Assembly (NCBI GenBank): GCA_021158735.1 | Contig: JAGGUC010000073.1 | Span: 1 to 5,519 of the forward strand | DNA length: 5,519 nucleotides | Direction of reading: 5' to 3' | Source of the DNA: Desulfurococcales archaeon | GTDB taxonomy: Archaea; Thermoproteota; Thermoprotei_A; Sulfolobales; NBVN01 | Shown: piece by piece, positions 1-5,519 of the stretch | How the letters are laid out: each line of letters opens with the position of its first letter | How positions within the stretch are numbered: position 1 is the first letter of the stretch | Translations under genes and position numbers: made by a program | Notes under the pieces: generated by a model | Database searches by the model: none | The model's input: the letters and a program-made list of their open reading frames with translations, nothing else | What the model was told of the DNA's origin: nothing

Positions 1-161
1 GAAAAGACTACAGAACCTTCCAACTAGCAACAGCCATCATGAACGAAGAAATAGAACATGAAGCCTGGTTCGAAGAACTACTAACCAGAAAACCAAGCGG
101 CCACTTCCGACGAAGAAAAATAGGCGAAAGCCCCTACGTATCAACATTCCTCAAAACATAA
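1..161 (+). CDS. Dps-like ferritin-family protein, C-terminal fragment (5' end outside window)
   Basis: An open frame runs in from the left edge (first full codon at 3) and ends at TAA 159-161, giving about 52 residues. The peptide contains [14 protein letters not shown] followed by a PSGHFRRR stretch and a SPYVSTFL end. The E-x-x-H-E helix with a trailing PSGHF segment resembles the last helix and tail of archaeal Dps-like (DPSL) ferritins, where acidic and His residues bind the di-iron centre. Such proteins form cytoplasmic cages that oxidise and store iron and protect DNA from peroxide. This is family knowledge; the fragment cannot show the rest of the fold. All seven Glu codons are GAA, unlike the nearby csa5. 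The gene is followed by a T-rich terminator and about 500 non-coding bases, so it is probably not part of the cas operon. It could instead belong to another ferritin-like family. Confidence 0.7.
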   Translation, partial: KDYRTFQLATAIMNEEIEHEAWFEELLTRKPSGHFRRRKIGESPYVSTFLKT

Positions 162-162
162 A

Positions 163-187
163 CCCCTTTTTATAGCTCGATTTTCCT
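163..187 (+). terminator. T-rich transcription terminator after the Dps-like gene
   Basis: Directly after the TAA stop come CCCC plus five T (163-171) and, ten bases on, a second TTTT run (181-184). Short T-runs on the non-template strand just after a stop codon are the usual intrinsic termination signal in archaea. No stem-loop is visible, and none is needed in archaea. Confidence 0.45.
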
Positions 188-610
188 AAATTATAAGACT
201 ACATTACATTACACCATGCATTACTGAGACCCTAGCTAAGGAGATTAATAATTAATACCGCGAAATAATCAAGAAAACAATGATGAAAGCCGCAAGCAGT
301 CAAAACCATATGCCTTAAAATTACAAATATTATTCCCCGGATAAAACACACCAAGTACCTTAAGCAATAAAACTAACCAAGCGTAACTACACACGCAAAT
401 TGCTCGCCATAATTTTTTCCTTCAGTACGTCTCAGCAATGGAAAATTAAGTATTAATTTCCTTTTCTTAAGTATGAATTCAAAGTAAGTCTCAAACACTT
501 TAGATAAAGGTGTCGTCTGTCTAAGCCTACGGGTGATCACCCATGGATTGTATTCAAAACCTCCCATCATATTTGTCTCAATTAATTTGGATTTTTTATT
601 TTACCCCGGA
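188..610. other. Intergenic region between Dps-like gene and cas operon, no convincing gene
   Basis: This AT-rich stretch has frequent stops in all + frames; the longest + strand start-to-stop runs are only about a dozen codons. No tRNA, rRNA or CRISPR repeat-spacer pattern is visible. A 65-codon minus-strand frame (570 to 373) reads as a basic, partly hydrophobic peptide matching nothing I recognise. It may be chance or a decayed gene. Recognisable elements are a TTATAA motif near 191-196, an ATTAAT-A-ATTAAT direct repeat at 244-256, a degenerate copy of the promoter-proximal sequence at 335-369, and a perfect 12-bp palindrome at 531-542. Csa3-type regulators are known to bind upstream of type I-A cas operons, so operators could lie here, but nothing in the sequence proves it. 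Confidence 0.6.
531..542. repeat. Perfect 12-bp palindrome GGGTGATCACCC
   Basis: GGGTGATCACCC reads identically on both strands, and the flanking bases do not extend the symmetry. It lies about 80 bases upstream of the cas TATA box. A palindrome of this size would suit a dimeric winged-helix or HTH operator. Its core GGTGATC also matches the SD complement of 16S rRNA, which may be coincidence. A role in cas regulation is inference. Confidence 0.4.
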
Positions 611-628
611 GAAAAACGTATTTATACC
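611..628 (+). promoter_or_regulatory. Archaeal promoter (BRE plus TATA box) of the cas operon
   Basis: An A-rich GAAAAACG element (611-618, candidate BRE) directly precedes TATTTATA at 619-626, a good crenarchaeal TATA box. With the usual spacing of about 25 bases from box centre to start, transcription would begin near 646-650, only some 11-15 bases before the ATG of csa5. The transcript would therefore have a very short leader. Because TATTTATA reads TATAAATA on the other strand, weak divergent transcription is possible, though no convincing minus-strand gene is present. Confidence 0.6.
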
Positions 629-647
629 TTCAAGACAATAATTGTTT

Positions 648-658
648 GGGGTGTCCCC
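648..658 (+). promoter_or_regulatory. GGGG-TGT-CCCC inverted repeat over the csa5 SD and predicted transcription start
   Basis: GGGG (648-651) and CCCC (655-658) are perfectly complementary around a 3-base TGT loop. The 5' arm and loop include GGGTG (649-653), an archaeal-type SD seven bases before the ATG at 661. As DNA it is a small operator-like palindrome at the predicted start site. As RNA it would be a 4-bp G-C hairpin hiding the SD. Which role, if any, applies cannot be decided from sequence. Confidence 0.4.
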
Positions 659-660
659 TA

Positions 661-972
661 ATGGTTGTTAAGCTCTCTGAGCTTTCGGAGGGGGAGAGGA
701 AGGCTTTAGAGAGTGTTGCTAGGGCTTTAGGATACTTTGCTCGTGAGAGGACTTATGGGTATATTGACCGGCTGGCTAATGCTTTTAATGTCGTGACGGC
801 AAGGCACGTTATTACTGAGGCTTTGAGGGATTTGAAGAGTGAGAGGGATCAGGGTGAGGTGAGAATTTGGTTACCTAAGGCTGAGGAGGTTGAGGTTGTT
901 CTAAGGCTTTGTGAGAAGGACTTGAGTGTGCTTAAAGTTCTCGCCTCACTAGCTCTTGCTTACGGGTGGTAG
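661..972 (+). CDS. csa5: Csa5, type I-A CRISPR Cascade small subunit (Cas11a)
   Basis: A 103-residue protein, first gene of the operon. The family supplies the small, mostly helical subunit of archaeal type I-A Cascade, which sits with the large subunit along the crRNA-target duplex and helps hold or displace DNA. The sequence is consistent: a helical run from residue 6 to about 60 containing YGYIDRLANAF, then HVITEALRDL, and a Leu/Val/Ala-rich C-terminal helix. Small subunits diverge quickly, so the call rests largely on position directly before cas7/csa2. I chose ATG 661 because GGGTG (649-653) is well spaced before it and the predicted transcript starts near 648. An in-frame TTG at 646 would add five residues (MGCPL) but would lie at or before the transcript start. 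All 12 Glu codons are GAG, and codons favour T and G endings, unlike the downstream genes. It is short compared with the roughly 150-residue Sulfolobus homologue. Confidence 0.72.
   Translation: MVVKLSELSEGERKALESVARALGYFARERTYGYIDRLANAFNVVTARHVITEALRDLKSERDQGEVRIWLPKAEEVEVVLRLCEKDLSVLKVLASLALAYGW
965..969 (+). promoter_or_regulatory. Shine-Dalgarno for cas7, inside the end of csa5
   Basis: GGTGG overlaps the last Gly-Trp codons of csa5 and sits five bases before ATG 975. This favours ATG 975 over the in-frame GTG at 966, which lies within the SD itself, and implies translational coupling across the TAG stop. Confidence 0.5.
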
Positions 973-974
973 CT

Positions 975-2009
975 ATGTTCCTGTCCCTAGCCTTGAGGGT
1001 CCTGGTTAATGTTGAGGCATTCAATGCTGTAGAGACCGTGGGTAACCTAACAAAGCATAGGAGGGCTCCGATGGTGGTCGCTGACAGCGGCGGGTACAAG
1101 CTGATCTATGTACCAGCAGTTAGTGGTGAATCAGTAGCTAATGCATTTCAGAGGAACTTAGTTAGGGCTGCCGAGTTAATATATGGCAGGGAAGGTGTTA
1201 ACCCACCCATAACTGAGTGGGACAGAAGGCTGGAGTTCGTTAAGTTCATGGATAAGAACCACCTTACGGAATCACTAAAGAAGGTATTAACTGCTAAAGG
1301 TGATGTCAGAGAGAAGAAGCACGAATTCGAGAAGACAGCCATCAAGGAGTCCATCGTAGCTGACGTAGGCGGCTTCCTCTACGCAGAAGAAGAACTCCCA
1401 GTCAAGAGGACCTCGAGGCTGCAGACAGGGTACCTACTCCCAACATACGACTCGGTTGAGGCCGTAGCTATCGAGGCACAATTCCACGCAAGACATGTAC
1501 CCGCTGAAACACGTGCTGGCGGGCAGGAAGGTCAGCGGAAAGGACAGATGATATACTATGTGGAAATAGCATCAGCAGTTTACGGAATGACACTAAACCT
1601 AGATATTGAGGGAGTCGGCAGAACATCGCTAGTGAGGGTTGAGGACGCTGTCAGCGCTGATGAGAAGGTCAGGAGAATCAAATCAGCACTGCTGGCACTG
1701 AGCGCTATGTTCACAGGCGAGGGATTTGGCGCTAAGTTGAGCAGGTTCCTCCCGGTAAGAACAATCGAGTCAGCCGTGGGAGTACTCTCAGAACCACTAG
1801 CATTTGTTACGTCACCACCGCAGAGGAGGGACTACATAGAAGACACCGTGCTCAGGGCGAAGAATACCTCAGAGGTTCTAAGAAAACTAGGTGTTGAGCC
1901 TGAGATTAAGGTGTTAGCTTACGCTAAAGAGGTACCTGAAGGCGCTGTCAAAGCATCCAGTATTGAAGACTTATTCAGAAAGCTGACCGAGGAGGTACTC
2001 AAGGAGTAG
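975..2009 (+). CDS. cas7: Cas7/Csa2, type I-A CRISPR Cascade backbone subunit
   Basis: A 344-residue RAMP-superfamily protein (RRM-like fold), the backbone of archaeal Cascade: several copies polymerise along the crRNA spacer and present it for base-pairing with target DNA. Visible Csa2 hallmarks are the opening strand RVLVNVEAFN (residues 8-17), GNLTKHRRAP (23-32), ADVGGFLYA (129-137), VKRTSR (143-148), GYLLPT (152-157), EAQFHARH (167-174) and AKLSRFLP (253-260). These match the order and spacing I know from the Sulfolobus family member, whose length is similar. The basic residues in KHRR and KRTSR are plausible RNA contacts. ATG 975 starts exactly where the family starts (MFLSLALRVLVNVEAFN) and has its own SD; GTG 966 would add only MVA. 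The gap to csa5 is two bases. The frame is intact to TAG 2007-2009. Confidence 0.93.
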   Translation: MFLSLALRVLVNVEAFNAVETVGNLTKHRRAPMVVADSGGYKLIYVPAVSGESVANAFQRNLVRAAELIYGREGVNPPITEWDRRLEFVKFMDKNHLTESLKKVLTAKGDVREKKHEFEKTAIKESIVADVGGFLYAEEELPVKRTSRLQTGYLLPTYDSVEAVAIEAQFHARHVPAETRAGGQEGQRKGQMIYYVEIASAVYGMTLNLDIEGVGRTSLVRVEDAVSADEKVRRIKSALLALSAMFTGEGFGAKLSRFLPVRTIESAVGVLSEPLAFVTSPPQRRDYIEDTVLRAKNTSEVLRKLGVEPEIKVLAYAKEVPEGAVKASSIEDLFRKLTEEVLKE

Positions 2010-2027
2010 CTGGAGGCTGTTAAGGAG

Positions 2028-2792
2028 ATGAAAAACAACAGCAGGTTTTTCTACATTAAAACACACCTCAACCTACACTGGGGCTTTTCAACCAGGAAGA
2101 TATTGTTTAGTAAGACACGTGACAGCTACCTAATACCACCTCCAACAACCCTAATTGGGGTACTAGCCTACGGTCTGGCTAGAATCAGGAAATACCCTGA
2201 GGAAGGTGACGGAGGCTTAAGTACTGCTGACTACCTGAGGAAGTACGTCAAGTCAGTTAATGTAAGAGTAAATACTGCCCTGCACCACTACTCAGACTTA
2301 AGCAGGATATGGTGGTACAGGAAGAGAGAAAAGAAAACTAAGTTCGATGCAGTAGCCCTAGGGAAGGTCTACACACACTGCAACGACCCGGCCTTGACCG
2401 TGACCTACATACTTGTGGGGGAGGCTGAGAACGAACTTAAGGATCTGCTGCTCGCATCATATTCAATAAGTAGGGTGGGTGTTAAGGAGGGAATAACTTC
2501 AGTAAGTAAAGTAGAGTACGGTGTAGCCGAGGTAGTCAGTAGTAATGAAGCAGAAACCAGCTATTCCTTCTGGCACGACCTAGCAGAAATTATCGAAGGT
2601 GACTACATGACGCAGTCAGTAATAGACTTCATGAGAACACCCATAGGTGACTATAGCAGGGCAGCCTACAGGGTCCAAGCATACCCTTATAACCCAATTA
2701 CAAAGGAACCCACACGTGTCAGGGTAAGAGTTAGGGCTCAGAAAGCCCTGATACTGAAGACTGGAAATGAGGTGGTGATCACTGACGCTTAA
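2028..2792 (+). CDS. cas5a: Cas5a, type I-A CRISPR Cascade subunit capping the crRNA 5' handle
   Basis: A 254-residue RAMP protein. Cas5 binds the 5' repeat-derived handle of the crRNA and anchors one end of the Cas7 filament; in type I-A it associates tightly with Csa2. The N-terminal signature is clear: FFYIKTHLNLHWGFS (residues 7-21), then YLIPPPTTLIGVLAYGLA (34-51), the Cas5-specific PPPTTLIG segment. Further matches are SISRVGVKEGITSV (146-159), typical of Cas5 around the R-x-G-x-K-E turn, and a C-terminal beta-rich stretch from QAYPYNP onward. Unlike Cas5d it need not process crRNA, and I see no reason to assign nuclease activity. ATG 2028 follows GGAGG (2012-2016, 11 bases upstream) and is directly abutted by AAGGAG, so the SD spacing is not ideal, but no better start exists. 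It lies 18 bases after cas7 and its 3' end overlaps the probable start of cas8a2. Confidence 0.9.
   Translation: MKNNSRFFYIKTHLNLHWGFSTRKILFSKTRDSYLIPPPTTLIGVLAYGLARIRKYPEEGDGGLSTADYLRKYVKSVNVRVNTALHHYSDLSRIWWYRKREKKTKFDAVALGKVYTHCNDPALTVTYILVGEAENELKDLLLASYSISRVGVKEGITSVSKVEYGVAEVVSSNEAETSYSFWHDLAEIIEGDYMTQSVIDFMRTPIGDYSRAAYRVQAYPYNPITKEPTRVRVRVRAQKALILKTGNEVVITDA
2774..2780 (+). promoter_or_regulatory. Strong Shine-Dalgarno (GGTGATC) inside the end of cas5a, for cas8a2
   Basis: GGTGATC matches the complement of the conserved 3' end of archaeal 16S rRNA. It lies just before the stretch where the cas8a2 frame opens (after an in-frame TGA at 2776-2778), and about 95 bases before the first standard start codon (GTG 2875). 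Its position argues that cas8a2 translation begins near 2782-2794 and not at 2875. Confidence 0.5.
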
Positions 2793-4005
2793 ACTGAAGA
2801 TCGCGTTACCTCCAGGCCCCTCACTCCTCAGAGACATAGCCATCACGGCAGCTACGGTACTCGCCAATAGAGGTGTGGAACAGGGAATTAGTATTGACTT
2901 CCAAGTCATTGGTGACTGGCTAGAGATCACTCTAGAGAGAGCTGAGGACTGGAGTATCGCGGCTGATGCAGCAATAAGTACAGCACTCAACACCCTAACC
3001 GTAAAGAAAGAAGCACTGAGAGCGCCAAAAATAAACAGGAATGACAGATCATACGTATTTATGAGGCTAGTCAACAGCTTAACTAAGGACTCATCCTACA
3101 TTGACGGCTTTGCTGAAGTACTTCAGAAGCTCCACAGCAAATTCATGAACCCACGAGAGGTTTCTGAGGAATTAGGTAGTGTAGAGTTCGGGAAGGGCGA
3201 GTTGAGGCTTGGGGGTCCCCTAGCTAAGTACCCTGTCCTTCAGCTATTCAAGGTTGAGCTCTACGAGAAGGGACTGACCTACCATAAGCCATACACGCTC
3301 GAATACTCAATTAAGTGCAGTGAGTCATGGCTCGCAATGCAGGCAATAGGATTCGCCTACTCCTACGCGGGATCCTACGGAGGGAAGGTTACCTTCATAA
3401 CTGTTAAGGAGGAGTACCGCAGCTACCCTACTTACGACTTAGCTCTAGTGCTTGCATCAACACTAGCTAGATTAGAGCCAGACCCAATAATTCCCTACAT
3501 CATGACCCTGTCACTTAAGCTACCAGATATGATTAAGAGAAGAGTCCTTGAGGAGGCAGGTATTAAGGGGTTAGAGGACATCCTCTTAAGTAGTGAGGAA
3601 GCTAGTGATTTAAGCAGGAAAATAATGGAAGGAAGATACGTACCCTCTATAGGACTGCACACACTGAGTGTAGGGAGAGCTTTCACTGCCTTGAGTAGAC
3701 TCACAATAGACTTAACAGTACCCATGAAGTTCGCCTACTTGCTCGACGCTAAGGAGGACGGTACTGCCTGTAGGAATACGCTAGGTAGGCTACTTGCTAG
3801 GGCTCTAGGAGCTGGCGAGCCAGTCTTGATTAACGCTTCAACACTACTGTATGAGGCGCTGAATAGAGCCAAGGACTTCAATTATGTGCTGTATGTTCTG
3901 CTAAGGACCGTCAGGGAGCTTAGGGAAAGAGGGAGATTGAGGAGAGATGAAGAACTCAGTAAAAAATGCGTTTGGTGCCTTAGAGAAGCATTTGAAGAAC
4001 TCTAG
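2782..4005 (+). CDS. cas8a2: Cas8a2/Csa4, type I-A CRISPR Cascade large subunit (non-standard start proposed)
   Basis: The large subunit of archaeal Cascade, which in type I-A is linked to PAM recognition and target loading. Recognition rests on operon position (after cas5a, before cas3'), size (about 407 residues, near the family's usual 350-400) and architecture: an alpha/beta N-terminal half (including YSYAGSYGGKVTFITVKEEY) and a helical C-terminal half from about residue 220. There is no HD or helicase motif. The first standard start is GTG 2875, giving 376 residues, but the frame is open back to 2779 and those extra codons read as a coherent domain start (LTLKLKIALPPGPSLLRDIA...). Only CTG (2782, 2794) or ACG (2785) are available there, behind a strong SD at 2774-2780. 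I therefore give CTG 2782 as the best guess, with GTG 2875 as the conservative alternative. The protein ends with a C-x-x-C pair (KKCVWCLREAFEEL). Family confidence is good; start confidence is about 0.5. Confidence 0.8.
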   Translation: MTLKLKIALPPGPSLLRDIAITAATVLANRGVEQGISIDFQVIGDWLEITLERAEDWSIAADAAISTALNTLTVKKEALRAPKINRNDRSYVFMRLVNSLTKDSSYIDGFAEVLQKLHSKFMNPREVSEELGSVEFGKGELRLGGPLAKYPVLQLFKVELYEKGLTYHKPYTLEYSIKCSESWLAMQAIGFAYSYAGSYGGKVTFITVKEEYRSYPTYDLALVLASTLARLEPDPIIPYIMTLSLKLPDMIKRRVLEEAGIKGLEDILLSSEEASDLSRKIMEGRYVPSIGLHTLSVGRAFTALSRLTIDLTVPMKFAYLLDAKEDGTACRNTLGRLLARALGAGEPVLINASTLLYEALNRAKDFNYVLYVLLRTVRELRERGRLRRDEELSKKCVWCLREAFEEL

Positions 4006-4006
4006 T

Positions 4007-4011
4007 GGGTG
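4007..4011 (+). promoter_or_regulatory. Shine-Dalgarno candidate for cas3'
   Basis: GGGTG begins one base after the cas8a2 stop and ends 11 bases before ATG 4023; a second purine patch, GGAAGAA (4014-4020), fills the gap. It supports ATG 4023. An in-frame GTG at 4005 overlaps the cas8a2 TAG by one base and would add only six residues, but has no upstream SD. Confidence 0.35.
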
Positions 4012-4022
4012 CTGGAAGAAAC

Positions 4023-5519
4023 ATGAGTAGCAGTCATGTAGGTCCCAGTAAGGCATACGGTACGCTTCTTAACCGCGGGTTTTATAGCTCTAGGAGGTCA
4101 TTCATAGAGAAAGTAATTAAGGAGGTAGAAAGCACTGTCAGTAAGGGGCAGGGACTTATACTCGTAGCCCCTACAGGAATAGGCAAGACTGCGGTACCGC
4201 TAGCATTCGCAGTGGCTTCTCAACTAGGCTATGAGGAGGTGCTCGGTGTAGCCCACGTAATGCCGCTTAAGGCCTTGATAGATGACGTCGGCAGGAGGAT
4301 ATGCGAGGGACTCAGTAAGCTTGGTGTTCCAGAGGATGCATGCATTGTAGCAAAGCAGTACAGTATGTCACACCAATCACCCTTTTATGCAGCACCCTAT
4401 GTGGCTACTACTGCAGACATGTACTTCTTAAGCATTGCTAAGATACCTGTAGAAGAGATTGGGAAGATCGTCAGCAGCGACAGAGAGTATGAGTTATTCG
4501 GCCACTATGAACTCCCTAGAGGTGCCCTGCTCTCCTATCTGAACGTGCTTGACGAAGCTCACTTAATTATTGAGGGACATGAGAAAGGAATGAGAGCTAT
4601 AGCAGCTGTCCTGAAGTTCTTGGCGGAAGTAGGTACACCATTTGTGTTAATGACGGCAACACTGCCAGATAAGATCGTCAGCAACTTAGTTAGGATTGCT
4701 GGACAAGGCAGAGTGAAATTAGTCAAGTACTCACCGAACATAGATGATGAATTCTACAAGGTTGAGGTATGTAAGAAGTTTGAATTAGTTAATGATGGGT
4801 TGCTGAACATTGAAGAGGACGCCGACATACTTGAAATGATAAATGAATTCAGTGGTAGGAAGGCAATAGTAGTTAATACTGTTGAGAGGGCCGTCAGAAT
4901 ATATGAGAAGTTAGGCAGGAAAGCCCTGCTACTTCACTCTAGATTCACTATAAGAGACCGCGAAGAGAAACTAGAAGTTCTCAGTAAAACAGATATTGTA
5001 ATTACTACACAGGTAATTGAGGCTGGAGTTGACGTGTCATTTGATGTATTGATTAGTGAGCTAGCACCCATATCTAATTTAGTGCAGAGGTTCGGCAGGC
5101 TAGCTAGAGGTGATGAAAACCTAGAGGGGGTTTGGGGAGTCTTTTACGATGTCAACAGCTTGGAAGGTAGTGGAATATATGATAGAGACTTCATTGAGCA
5201 GACATTCCATATATTAAGCAGTTGTAACAGAAGTAAGATCCACTGGCACCTCCTGATGCTCAAGGAACTACACGGCTATGAAGAACTGATTAATAGTGTA
5301 TGGAGCAGGATCTATCACCCGCTACATAGCGTAGAAGTTGAATTAATGAAGATATTTAGGAACCCACTAGTGAGTTCTAAGGACGTCATCAAGTACTTAA
5401 TGTATATAGGTAACTTCCTGCGTGAGGACAACTACCTGCCCATATACCTGGGTGAGCCGCCGAGTGAGTACGCCAAGTACTTAGAAAATGTCGAGACGCA
5501 GCTAGTACCCACATCTAGC
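4023..5519 (+). CDS. cas3': Cas3', type I-A CRISPR DNA helicase (3' end outside window)
   Basis: An open frame of 499 codons reaches the window edge without a stop. Cas3' is the ATP-dependent superfamily 2 helicase that unwinds and translocates on target DNA once Cascade has bound. All main motifs are visible: motif I APTGIGKT (residues 49-56, Walker A Lys55), Ia VMPLKALIDDV (79-89), VATTADMYFL (127-136), motif II DEAH (177-180), motif III TAT (211-213), motif IV AIVVNTVERA (281-290), HSRFTIRDREEK (305-316), motif V ITTQVIEAGVDVSFD (327-341) and motif VI QRFGRLAR (355-362). It should thus be an active ATPase. No HD nuclease domain precedes the helicase: motif I begins at residue 49. This is the split type I-A form in which Cas3'' is a separate protein, expected just downstream. 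The gene begins 17 bases after cas8a2, so it is probably cotranscribed. ATG 4023 is preferred; GTG 4005 is possible. Confidence 0.93.
   Translation, partial: MSSSHVGPSKAYGTLLNRGFYSSRRSFIEKVIKEVESTVSKGQGLILVAPTGIGKTAVPLAFAVASQLGYEEVLGVAHVMPLKALIDDVGRRICEGLSKLGVPEDACIVAKQYSMSHQSPFYAAPYVATTADMYFLSIAKIPVEEIGKIVSSDREYELFGHYELPRGALLSYLNVLDEAHLIIEGHEKGMRAIAAVLKFLAEVGTPFVLMTATLPDKIVSNLVRIAGQGRVKLVKYSPNIDDEFYKVEVCKKFELVNDGLLNIEEDADILEMINEFSGRKAIVVNTVERAVRIYEKLGRKALLLHSRFTIRDREEKLEVLSKTDIVITTQVIEAGVDVSFDVLISELAPISNLVQRFGRLARGDENLEGVWGVFYDVNSLEGSGIYDRDFIEQTFHILSSCNRSKIHWHLLMLKELHGYEELINSVWSRIYHPLHSVEVELMKIFRNPLVSSKDVIKYLMYIGNFLREDNYLPIYLGEPPSEYAKYLENVETQLVPTSS

Noticed and set aside
188..260. TTATAA motif followed by AAGGAG, suggesting a small gene or ncRNA
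   Set aside because: The + frames after AAGGAG close within about ten codons and no stable RNA structure is apparent. A TATA-like hexamer is expected by chance in such AT-rich DNA.
373..570. Minus-strand 65-codon frame in the intergenic region, with TATAAATA readable on that strand further upstream
   Set aside because: The peptide shows no family resemblance, no SD is placed before the ATG, and the frame ends without a partner gene. AT-rich non-coding DNA of this length can contain such a frame by chance. It was kept only as a remark in the intergenic entry.
162..645. Possible CRISPR array or leader in the intergenic region
   Set aside because: No repeat of 23-30 bases recurs at spacer-like intervals. 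The only repetition is short or degenerate (ATTAAT pair, ACATT pair, the 269-base-offset similarity).
646..660. TTG 646 as the start of csa5
   Set aside because: It falls at or before the predicted transcription start and upstream of the SD; ATG 661 has better spacing.
1148..1354. Minus-strand frame inside cas7
   Set aside because: It is a shadow of the cas7 coding frame with low-complexity Ser/Leu content and no signals.
2616..3074. Minus-strand 152-codon frame across the cas5a/cas8a2 junction
   Set aside because: It is antisense to two well-supported genes; its peptide is Ser/Leu/Ile-rich in the manner of a shadow translation, with no SD or TATA box for it.
3495..3725. Minus-strand frame inside cas8a2
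   Set aside because: It is antisense to a conserved operon gene and Ser/Leu-rich like other shadows.
4559..4741. Minus-strand frame inside cas3'
   Set aside because: It lies antisense to the DEAH and TAT motif region of an intact helicase.

Overview
The window looks like crenarchaeal (Thermoproteota) DNA. The signs are an archaeal TATA/BRE promoter, T-rich termination signals, GGTG/GGTGATC-type Shine-Dalgarno (SD) sequences, heavy use of AGG/AGA and ATA codons, and above all a type I-A (Apern-type) CRISPR-Cas effector operon with a Dps-like ferritin beside it. G+C is moderate by eye. I cannot name the genus. All family names come from recognising motifs, not from a database search.

Layout, all genes on the + strand: (1) 1-161, the C-terminal end of a Dps-like ferritin, followed by a T-rich terminator; (2) 162-660, about 500 bases without a convincing gene, holding a 12-bp perfect palindrome, a degenerate direct repeat and, at its right end, the TATA box of the cas operon; (3) 661-4005, csa5 (small subunit, cas11a), cas7/csa2 (backbone), cas5a and cas8a2/csa4 (large subunit), tightly packed with gaps of at most 18 bases or an overlap; (4) 4023 to the window end, the helicase gene cas3', open at the 3' edge with all main superfamily 2 helicase motifs intact.

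Together, Cas7 copies wrap the crRNA, Cas5a caps its 5' end, Csa5 and Cas8a2 complete the archaeal Cascade and help recognise and open target DNA, and Cas3' unwinds the target. In type I-A the HD nuclease Cas3'' is a separate protein. It is not in this window and would be expected just downstream. No CRISPR array, adaptation genes (cas1, cas2, cas4), cas6 or csa3 regulator are seen here.

The system is a known class, not a new one. The points most worth a second look are: the conserved-looking N-terminus of Cas8a2 has no ATG, GTG or TTG start but carries a strong SD-like element; a GGGG-TGT-CCCC hairpin overlaps the predicted transcription start and SD of the operon; the csa5 and Dps reading frames have opposite, all-or-none glutamate codon choice; and the upstream intergenic region carries a palindrome and a degenerate second copy of the sequence around the cas promoter.
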